Shown here piece by piece: positions 7,868-12,938 of a stretch of 12,938 nt of DNA (its first letter is position 1; every line of letters begins with the position of its first letter). The position numbers and the translations under genes are program-made. Below the pieces are notes generated by a model that had not been told where the DNA came from, did no database searches, and saw only the letters and a program-made list of their open reading frames with translations. The stretch comes from Acidimicrobiales bacterium. GTDB taxonomy: Bacteria > Actinomycetota > Acidimicrobiia > Acidimicrobiales > Poriferisodaliceae. The DNA lies in assembly GCA_020631315.1 (NCBI GenBank), contig JAHDHM010000010.1, positions 10,809 to 23,746 of the forward strand, read 5' to 3'.

Positions 7868-9736
7868 ATGGAGACCGTTCGGCTCACCACCGCCCAGGCC
7901 ATCGTCAAGTACCTGATCGCCCAGAAGACCGTCATCACCGGTCCAGACGGCGCGAGTGAGACGGTGCCGCTGTTCCCCGGCGTGTACGCCATCTTCGGGC
8001 ACGGCAACGTCACGTGCCTCGGTCATGCGCTCGAAGAAGCGCAGGACGAGCTGCCGACCTGGCGTGGCCAGAACGAGCAGGGCATGGCGCTGGCCGCCAC
8101 GGCCTTCGCGAAGGCGTCGAAGCGCCGCCAGATCATGGTCGCCACCAGCTCCATCGGCCCGGGTGCCACGAACATGGTCACCGCCGCCGGTGTGGCCATG
8201 GCCAACCGCCTGCCGCTGCTGTTGCTGTCGGGTGACACGTTCTCGAGCCGCATCCCCGATCCGGTGCTGCAGCAGGTCGAGCACTTCGGTTCGCCGTCGA
8301 CCACGGTCAACGACTCGTTCCAGGCCGTCACCCGCTACTGGGACCGCATCACGCATCCGGCCCAGCTGGTGCAGAGCCTTCCGGCTGCGCTGCACACCAT
8401 GACCGATCCGGGGGAGTGCGGCCCCGCCTTCATCGGCCTCCCGCAGGACATCCAGGCGATGGCCTACGACTTCCCGGTCCGGTTCTTCGAGGAGACGGTG
8501 CACGAGATGCGTCGGATCCGCCCCGACGTCCGAGAGATCGCGGCGGCGGCCGAGGCGCTGAAGGCTGCGTCGAAGCCGATCATCATCGCCGGCGGCGGTG
8601 TGCACTGGTCGGTGGCCGAGGAAGAACTTCGGGTCTTCGCCGAGACGCACAACATCCCGGTCGTCGAGACCGTGGCCGGCCGCACGTCGCTGCCGCAGTC
8701 GCACCCGCTGTGCGCCGGCACCGTCGGTGTCACCGGTTGCACGTCGGCCAACGCACTGGCCCGTGAGGCCGACGTGGTGCTCGCCGTGGGCACCCGTCTC
8801 CAGGACTTCGCGACGGGGTCGTGGACGCTGTTCGAGAACGAGAACGTCCGCTTCCTCGGCCTCAACACCGCTCGTTTCGACGCCACGAAGCACCTGGCCC
8901 AGCCGGTCGTCGGTGATGCCCGTGAGGGTCTGGCCGAGCTGACCGCGGCGCTCGACGGCCATCGCTGCGACGACAGCTGGTCCGACACCTGCGCCACCGA
9001 GGTCGCCCAGTACCACGCCTACATCGACAAGATCTCGGCACCGTCGAACCCGACCGAGGAGGGCCTGCCGAGCTACGCGCAGGTCGTCGGCGTCGTCGAC
9101 CGGGCCGACGACGGCTCGATCTACGCCCTGACCGCGGCCGGTGGCTTCCCCGGCGAGCTGGTCAACGGCTGGCGCAGCGACACCGTGCACAGCTTCGACG
9201 CCGAGTACGGCTACTCGTGCATGGGGTATGAGATCAGTGGCGGGTGGGGCGCCAAGATGGCCCGCCCCGACGACGAGGTCGTGGTCTTCGTGGGCGACGG
9301 CTCGTACATGATGATGAACAGCGACATCTACTCGTCGGTCCTGTCGGGCCACAAGATGATCGTCATCGTGTGCGACAACGGCGGCTACGCCGTGATCAAC
9401 CGCCTGCAGGTCAACCAGGGCGGCGCCTCGTTCAACAACCTGATCAAGGACTCCAAGATCGTCGAGGAGGTGCGTGTCGACTACGCCGCACACGCCGCGT
9501 CGATGGGCGCCATCAGCGAGACGGTCACCACGATCGCCGAGCTGGAGGAGGCCTTCCAGCGGGCGCGGGCCGCCGATCGCACCTACGTCATCGCCATGCA
9601 GACCGACGCCTACACCTGGACCGAAGGTGGTTCGTTCTGGGAGGTCGGCGTGCCCGAGGTCTCGAACCGCCAGAGCGTCCTCGACGCCAAGGCCGAGATG
9701 ATCGAGGGCAAGGCCGGCCAGCGAGTGGGCTGGTGA
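7868..9736 (+). CDS. iolD: 3D-(3,5/4)-trihydroxycyclohexane-1,2-dione hydrolase IolD (TPP enzyme)
   Basis: Thiamine-diphosphate enzyme that hydrolytically opens the cyclohexane-dione ring to 5-deoxy-glucuronate, the substrate of IolB. It has 622 residues, normal for the family. Order: N-terminal PYR domain with the activating glutamate in WRGQNEQGMA (65-74, Glu70); SSIGPGATNMVTAAGVA (94-110); a central domain from about 225 (SKPIIIAGGGVHWS, 235-248); and a C-terminal PP domain with Mg/TPP motif GDGSYMMMNSDIY (476-488) running to CDNGGY (502-507). GYEISGGWGAKMA (453-465) is also typical of this subfamily and distinguishes it from acetolactate synthase. The gene starts 11 bp after the preceding stop and is followed 4 bp after its own stop by an SDR gene. 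Confidence 0.93.
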   Translation: METVRLTTAQAIVKYLIAQKTVITGPDGASETVPLFPGVYAIFGHGNVTCLGHALEEAQDELPTWRGQNEQGMALAATAFAKASKRRQIMVATSSIGPGATNMVTAAGVAMANRLPLLLLSGDTFSSRIPDPVLQQVEHFGSPSTTVNDSFQAVTRYWDRITHPAQLVQSLPAALHTMTDPGECGPAFIGLPQDIQAMAYDFPVRFFEETVHEMRRIRPDVREIAAAAEALKAASKPIIIAGGGVHWSVAEEELRVFAETHNIPVVETVAGRTSLPQSHPLCAGTVGVTGCTSANALAREADVVLAVGTRLQDFATGSWTLFENENVRFLGLNTARFDATKHLAQPVVGDAREGLAELTAALDGHRCDDSWSDTCATEVAQYHAYIDKISAPSNPTEEGLPSYAQVVGVVDRADDGSIYALTAAGGFPGELVNGWRSDTVHSFDAEYGYSCMGYEISGGWGAKMARPDDEVVVFVGDGSYMMMNSDIYSSVLSGHKMIVIVCDNGGYAVINRLQVNQGGASFNNLIKDSKIVEEVRVDYAAHAASMGAISETVTTIAELEEAFQRARAADRTYVIAMQTDAYTWTEGGSFWEVGVPEVSNRQSVLDAKAEMIEGKAGQRVGW

Positions 9737-9740
9737 CCCG

Positions 9741-10613
9741 ATGGTGAACGGGGGGATCCTGCCGTCGGGCGCGACTCGCATCGTGCCGGACCGTTTCGCC
9801 GGTCGGGTCGCGCTCGTCACCGGCTCCACCCAGGGCCTCGGCGAGACGCTGGCTCGACGCCTGGTGGCCGAGGGTCTGTCCGGCCTGGTCGTCACCGGCC
9901 GCAACGCCGAACGCGGTGACGCGGTGGCACGGTCGATCGCAGGCGAGCAGCGCCACGACGGCAGTACGTGCGAGGTGTTGTTCCACCCGGCCGCACTCGA
10001 CGACGCCGCCGAGGTCGAGGGCCTCCTCGCCGCGGCGAGGGACCGCTTCGGTGTCGTCCACCATCTCGCCAACTGTGCGGCGTTCACCGAACGACAGGAC
10101 ATCTGGGAGGCGACCCCTGAGTTCCACGACCAGATGATGGCCGTGAACCTCCGAGCGCCGATGCAACTGATGCAGGGTGTCGCCCAGATGCTGCGCGACG
10201 CCGGCCAACCCGGTTCGGTGGTCAACATCGGCAGCGTCGCCGCTTACGGCGGCTTCCCCGGAATCATGAGCTACTCGGCGTCGAAGATGGCGTTGGTGAC
10301 GCTCAGCCGCAGCATCGCCTTCCAGCTGATGCGCCACGGCATCCGGGTCAACGTCGTGCAGCCGGGCTGGATGGACACCCCCGCCGAGGATCAGATCCAG
10401 CGTCAGTTCCACGGCGCCACCGACGGCTGGCTCGAGCGAGCCGAGGCCGAGCAGCCGTGGGGACGGCTGATCAAGCCCGCCGAGCTCGCCACCACGCTGG
10501 CCTTCGTCCTGTCCGACGACGCCGGGATGATGTCGGGTGCCGTGATCGACTTCGACCAGACCGTCGCCGGCGTCGGCGACCTCGACAAGCCCGGCCCCGA
10601 GCTCGGCCCCTGA
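9741..10613 (+). CDS. Short-chain dehydrogenase/reductase (classical SDR)
   Basis: NAD(P)-dependent oxidoreductase of 290 residues. Cofactor motif TGSTQGLG (27-34); NCAA (111-114) in place of the usual NNAG; Asn136 (VNLRAP); catalytic Ser165 (NIGSVAAYGG); Tyr178 and Lys182 in YSASK; QPGWMDTPAE (207-216). All the classical tetrad positions are present. ATG 9741 follows the iolD stop by 4 bp with only a weak ribosome binding site. An internal GTG at 9783 is a possible alternative start, because the fold begins at about residue 19. The first ~18 residues look like an extension. The substrate is not evident; as the last gene of the first module it may act on an inositol stereoisomer or an inosose, but that is inference from position. 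Confidence 0.88.
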   Translation: MVNGGILPSGATRIVPDRFAGRVALVTGSTQGLGETLARRLVAEGLSGLVVTGRNAERGDAVARSIAGEQRHDGSTCEVLFHPAALDDAAEVEGLLAAARDRFGVVHHLANCAAFTERQDIWEATPEFHDQMMAVNLRAPMQLMQGVAQMLRDAGQPGSVVNIGSVAAYGGFPGIMSYSASKMALVTLSRSIAFQLMRHGIRVNVVQPGWMDTPAEDQIQRQFHGATDGWLERAEAEQPWGRLIKPAELATTLAFVLSDDAGMMSGAVIDFDQTVAGVGDLDKPGPELGP

Positions 10614-10624
10614 GCCCGGATCGA

Positions 10625-10630
10625 TACGGT
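10625..10630 (+). promoter_or_regulatory. Possible -10 element for leaderless arsM remnant
   Basis: TACGGT (TANNNT type) ends 6 bp before ATG 10637, with no Shine-Dalgarno between. This is the usual geometry of leaderless actinobacterial transcripts, where the start codon is the transcription start. No convincing -35 is visible at 16-18 bp upstream. It suggests the methyltransferase gene once had its own promoter independent of the operon. Confidence 0.3.
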
Positions 10631-11131
10631 CAGACCATGAGCGCCCCATCCCAGGACGAGATCGCACAGCACTACAGAGATGCAGCGGCGGACATCGCCG
10701 ACGGTGGGCGTGATCGGCCCGACGACGACGGTGTGTGGGGCGGTTCGCTCTACGACGAGGCCGATGTCGAGGGCCTGCCGGCCGACCTGGTCGCCAGCTC
10801 GCTCGGTTGCGGCAACCCGTTCGCCCTCGCCGACCTGCATGACGGCGAAATCGTGGTCGATCTCGGTAGCGGTGCCGGCCTCGACGTCATCCTGAGCGCC
10901 CGTCGGGTCGCTCCGACCGGGAAAGCCTACGGCGTCGACTTCCTCGAGGAGATGCGGTCGCAGGCTCGGGCCAATGCCACAGAGGTAGGTGTCGAGAGCG
11001 TCGAGTTCCTCGACGGCACCCTCGACGCCGTGCCGCTCGACGACGGTTCGGTCGACGTGGCCATCTCCAACTGCGTGCTCTGCCTAGGTGAGCGTCGAGT
11101 TCAGCCACCAGGTCGCCGATGGACTCCACTC

Positions 11132-11166
11132 AGCTGCGGTGCGCGCCGTCAGAACGGCTCGCAGCT
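11132..11166 (+). promoter_or_regulatory. Compound inverted repeat (hairpin) upstream of iolG
   Basis: Outer arms AGCTGCG (11132-11138) and CGCAGCT (11160-11166) are perfectly complementary. Inside, GCCGT (11145-11149) and ACGGC (11154-11158) form a second stem with loop CAGA. The two are separated by an asymmetric bulge (GTGCGC against T). It could end read-through from the first module or fold in an iolG leader. There is no T-run after it. Confidence 0.35.
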
Positions 11167-11182
11167 CGTGAACCGCCGCCGC

Positions 11183-11203
11183 GTGTCGTGTCTGGCACAA
11201 CAC
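11183..11203 (+). promoter_or_regulatory. Operator-like inverted repeat upstream of iolG
   Basis: Arms GTGTCGTG (11183-11190) and CACAACAC (11196-11203) flank the spacer TCTGG. Seven of eight positions are complementary. Size and symmetry suit a dimeric repressor (LacI- or GntR-type regulators are common in iol loci), and it ends 53 bp before the iolG start codon. No regulator gene is in the window, so the assignment is inference. Confidence 0.35.
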
Positions 11204-11256
11204 CTCCACTGAAGATCGAGACTTCTGCCCGCGAGGGGCATCGAAAAGGAACGAAG

Positions 11257-12297
11257 ATGGCTGAAGATGTACGAATCGGGGTGCTCGGCACCGGGCGCAT
11301 CGGGGCGATGCACGCCGAGCTGATCGAGCGTCAGACCCCGGGCGCGACCGTCACCGCGGTGTTCGACGTGTACGCCGAGGGCGCTGAGAGGGTCGGCGCC
11401 GATGTCGGTGCCCGGGTCGCGGGCAGCGCGGCGGAGCTCATCGAGTCCGACGACGTCGACGCCGTCGCGATCTGCACCTCGACCGACACCCACATCGATC
11501 TCCTCGTCGCCGCAGCCGAAGCGGGCAAGGCGGTGTTCCTCGAGAAGCCGTTGTCGCTCGACCTGGAACAGGTCCAGCGTGGCGTGGCCGCCGTCGAGGC
11601 GGCCGGGATCGCCGTGCAGGTCGGTTTCAACCGGCGTTTCGATCCGAGCCACAAGGCGGTCGCCGATGCGGTCGCCGCCGGTCGGATCGGCGACATCCAG
11701 ATGTTGCGCATCACCAGCCGCGACCCGGCGCCGCCGCCCGTGTCCTACATCGATGTCTCCGGCGGCATCTTCCTCGACATGACGATCCACGACTTCGACA
11801 TGGCCCGCTACGTGACGGGCAGCGAGGTCGTCGACGTCTACGCCCGTGGTGCGGTCATGATCGACCCCGAGATCGGTCACGCCGGCGACATCGACACCGC
11901 CGTCATCGTCATGACCCACGAGAACGGCTGCATCACGACGATCGACAACAGTCGGCAAGCCGTCTACGGCTACGACCAGCGTGTCGAGGCGTTCGGTTCC
12001 GCCGGCATGGTCGCCTCGGAGAACCCGCGGGTCCACACGACGCTGACGCACACGGCCGACGGGACCAGCCAGACGACCATTCCGTACTTCTTCATCGAGC
12101 GGTACACCGAGTCGTACCTCCGGGAGTGGGCGGACTTCGTGAAGATGTGTCGCGGCGAGGCCCCGTCGCCGGTGAACATCCACGACGGTGCTGCGCCGCT
12201 GGCGATCGGTCTCGCCGCGTGGCGTTCGGTCCGGGAGGCTCGCCAGGTGTCCGTGGCCGAGATCCTCAACGAGCAACACGCAGGAGGTGCGGGATGA
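11257..12297 (+). CDS. iolG: myo-inositol 2-dehydrogenase IolG (Gfo/Idh/MocA family)
   Basis: Oxidises myo-inositol to 2-keto-myo-inositol (scyllo-inosose) with NAD, the first catabolic step. It has 346 residues, the normal length. Cofactor loop GVLGTGRIGAMHA (8-20); catalytic Lys97 in LEKPLS (95-100), the same number as in Bacillus subtilis IolG; GFNRRFDP (123-130); Asp174 and His178 in FLDMTIHDFDMARY (172-185), matching the Asp/His of the known catalytic triad; and SRQAVYGYDQRVEAFGSAG (232-250), highly typical of IolG. ATG 11257 is chosen because AAAGGA lies 6 bp upstream; in-frame extension to 11119 would read through hairpin and leader DNA. Unlike the genes of the first module it has its own 5' region. 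It ends in a 4-bp overlap with a second iolB-like gene, so they form a new operon. Confidence 0.9.
   Translation: MAEDVRIGVLGTGRIGAMHAELIERQTPGATVTAVFDVYAEGAERVGADVGARVAGSAAELIESDDVDAVAICTSTDTHIDLLVAAAEAGKAVFLEKPLSLDLEQVQRGVAAVEAAGIAVQVGFNRRFDPSHKAVADAVAAGRIGDIQMLRITSRDPAPPPVSYIDVSGGIFLDMTIHDFDMARYVTGSEVVDVYARGAVMIDPEIGHAGDIDTAVIVMTHENGCITTIDNSRQAVYGYDQRVEAFGSAGMVASENPRVHTTLTHTADGTSQTTIPYFFIERYTESYLREWADFVKMCRGEAPSPVNIHDGAAPLAIGLAAWRSVREARQVSVAEILNEQHAGGAG
12282..12287 (+). promoter_or_regulatory. Consensus Shine-Dalgarno of second iolB-like gene
   Basis: A full AGGAGG with 6-bp spacing before ATG 12294, the strongest ribosome binding site in the window. It lies inside the last codons of iolG and fixes the start of the downstream gene despite the 4-bp overlap. 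Confidence 0.7.
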
Positions 12298-12938
12298 CCG
12301 CATTCCGACCCACCGAGGGTCCCGTCGTCCTGAACGTCACCCCGGAGATCGCGGGCTGGGACTACGTCGGCTTCGAGGTGATCGAGATGACGGCCGGCTC
12401 CACCGAGATGCGCACGTTCGCCGACCGTGAGGCCGCAGTGGTGCCGCTCGAAGGTGCCGGCTCGGTGACCGTCGCCGGGGCTCGTCACGAGCTGTCCCGC
12501 TCGTCCGTGTTCGACGAGCTCGCGCCGATCGCCTACGTGACGCCAGGGGACGAGATCGTCATCTCGACCGACGCCGGCTTCACCGTCGCGATCGGCTCGG
12601 CCCCGGCCGAAGGTCGGTATCCGTCCCGCCTGGTCGAGATTCCCGAGCAGCGTTCCGAGGTTCGGGGCGGCGGGCAGGCCTACCGTCAGGTCATCCACTC
12701 GATGGCGCCGCCGATCGACGCTGAGCGGCTGATCATCTACCAGGTGTACGTGCCCCGCGGGACGTGGTCGGGCTGGGCGCCGCACTGCCACGACGGCCGC
12801 GACGGCTCCCCGTACCTCGAAGAGGTGTACTACTTCCGGATGGACCGCCCCGAGGGCTTCTGGATCCAGCGCAACTGGCGCGACTCCGACGACCCGGCCG
12901 AGGACTTCGAGGAACTCATGCGTGGTCACGACGGTGAC
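12294..12938 (+). CDS. Second, divergent IolB-like isomerase (partial, runs off window)
   Basis: Open for 215 codons from ATG 12294 to the last base with no stop, so the 3' end lies outside. It aligns by eye with the IolB at 4787 along the whole visible part: the N-terminal cupin (about 15-110), EVRGGGQAYRQVIHSM (122-137), then GWAPHCHDGRDG (160-171) and YLEEVYYFRM (174-183). The metal ligands are kept (His164, His166, Glu177), but the usual PPHKHD reads APHCHD, and the region after it (EGFWIQRNWRDSDDPAEDF) differs strongly from the first copy. It is expected to isomerise a 5-deoxy-uronate-like product. Whether it has the same substrate as the first IolB or one from another cyclitol is open. 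It shares an operon with iolG (4-bp overlap). Confidence 0.82.
   Translation, partial: MTAFRPTEGPVVLNVTPEIAGWDYVGFEVIEMTAGSTEMRTFADREAAVVPLEGAGSVTVAGARHELSRSSVFDELAPIAYVTPGDEIVISTDAGFTVAIGSAPAEGRYPSRLVEIPEQRSEVRGGGQAYRQVIHSMAPPIDAERLIIYQVYVPRGTWSGWAPHCHDGRDGSPYLEEVYYFRMDRPEGFWIQRNWRDSDDPAEDFEELMRGHDGD

Larger units (their letters stand above)
10637..11212 (+). pseudogene. arsM: Truncated arsenite S-adenosylmethionine methyltransferase (ArsM), 3' half missing
   Basis: The frame opens with MSAPSQDEIAQHYRDAA and matches ArsM closely for about 150 residues: YDEADVEGLP (39-48), SLGCGNPFALADL (55-67), SAM-binding DLGSGAGLD (75-83), SARRVAPTGKAYGVD (87-101) and DVAISNCVLCL (140-150). Arsenite-binding-type cysteines Cys58 and Cys146 are present. 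Intact family members continue for another ~110 residues with a segment of the type ..RVLKPGG.. and a further essential cysteine. Here similarity stops at about base 11088, and the frame runs on through 40 unrelated, Arg-rich residues to TGA at 11210. Neither alternative forward frame restores the family sequence, so this is truncation or rearrangement and not a simple frameshift. Arsenic methylation is unlikely from this product. It has no link to inositol metabolism and sits at the seam between two iol modules. Confidence 0.75.
11091..11256 (+). other. Non-coding seam and leader upstream of iolG
   Basis: About 165 bp after the ArsM homology ends hold no recognisable gene on either strand. 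They contain a compound hairpin (11132-11166), an operator-like inverted repeat (11183-11203) and the iolG ribosome binding site (AAAGGA, 11245-11250). This probably represents the original 5' region of the iolG module, joined to a broken arsM. I could not pick out a convincing -35/-10 pair. Confidence 0.5.

Noticed and set aside
7775..10228. An 817-codon open frame on the minus strand opposite iolD and the SDR gene
   Set aside because: It mirrors the GC-rich third positions of well-identified plus-strand genes, its protein is Arg/His/Asp-rich with no family motifs, and it spans several real genes.
10597..10606. Palindrome CCGAGCTCGG at the end of the SDR gene as a terminator
   Set aside because: It is a 10-bp self-complementary stretch with no loop and no T-run, inside coding sequence; such short GC palindromes are expected by chance here.
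11085..11129. Short minus-strand peptide VESIGDLVAELDAHL abutting the ArsM break
   Set aside because: It looks protein-like, but only about 15 codons exist between an upstream in-frame stop and the ArsM antisense region. Too short to support a second gene remnant.
11089..11172. A frameshift as the reason for the broken ArsM
   Set aside because: From 11089 the other forward frame gives VSVEFSHQVADGLHSA and a stop by 11172, and the third frame has no ArsM features either. The missing half is not present in any frame.
11119..11256. Extension of iolG upstream to 11119
   Set aside because: The added 46 residues cross both inverted repeats and are unlike any IolG N-terminus. ATG 11257 has AAAGGA at good spacing and the Rossmann strand directly after.
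1..12938. tRNA, rRNA, CRISPR array, insertion sequence or phage genes
   Set aside because: No direct-repeat array, no transposase or integrase motifs and no tRNA-like fold were found; apart from the ArsM remnant the window is filled by transport and metabolic genes.

Overview
The window reads as a myo-inositol (or inositol-derivative) uptake and catabolism locus from a GC-rich actinobacterium. The organism call rests on strong GC bias at third codon positions, GTG starts, an IolC followed by a Cgl0159-type barrel protein (an arrangement I know from Corynebacterium), and protein wording that resembles Acidimicrobiia such as Ilumatobacter. The class-level assignment is an inference and cannot be proven here.

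Layout, all on the + strand. Bases 1-25 look like the last codons of an upstream gene, possibly the transporter's solute-binding protein. A strong hairpin follows at 30-60. Then comes a nine-gene, almost gapless chain: sugar ABC permease (129-2045, unusually long), single-domain ABC ATPase (2042-2860), IolC kinase (2863-3834), Cgl0159-type (beta/alpha)8 protein (3831-4790), IolB isomerase (4787-5743), D-2-hydroxyacid dehydrogenase (5740-6675), Gfo/Idh/MocA oxidoreductase (6672-7856), IolD hydrolase (7868-9736) and a short-chain dehydrogenase (9741-10613). Six of the eight junctions are 4-bp ATGA/GTGA-type overlaps or a 2-bp gap, so one translationally coupled operon is the natural reading.

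At 10637 the theme breaks. The first ~150 residues of an arsenite methyltransferase (ArsM) stop abruptly near 11088 and run into about 165 bp of non-coding DNA with two inverted repeats. A second inositol module then begins: IolG inositol 2-dehydrogenase (11257-12297) and, with a 4-bp overlap, a second, divergent IolB (12294 to the window end, incomplete).

Proposed working: the ABC importer brings in a cyclitol. IolG and/or the Gfo/Idh/MocA protein oxidises it to an inosose. A dehydratase (IolE, not in the window) gives the dione, IolD opens the ring, IolB isomerises the product to 2-deoxy-5-keto-gluconate, IolC phosphorylates it, and the Cgl0159-type barrel protein is a candidate for the aldolase step. 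Neither IolE nor the methylmalonate-semialdehyde dehydrogenase IolA is present between 1 and 12938. The hydroxyacid dehydrogenase, the SDR, the extra Gfo/Idh/MocA protein and the second IolB exceed what the textbook pathway needs, which suggests a branch for another cyclitol or derivative.

The most unusual items are a 36-bp near-identical palindromic repeat embedded in frame at the 3' ends of two adjacent, unrelated genes (4744-4779 and 5697-5732), the permease with about 265 extra membrane-rich residues, and the ArsM remnant at the seam between the two inositol modules.
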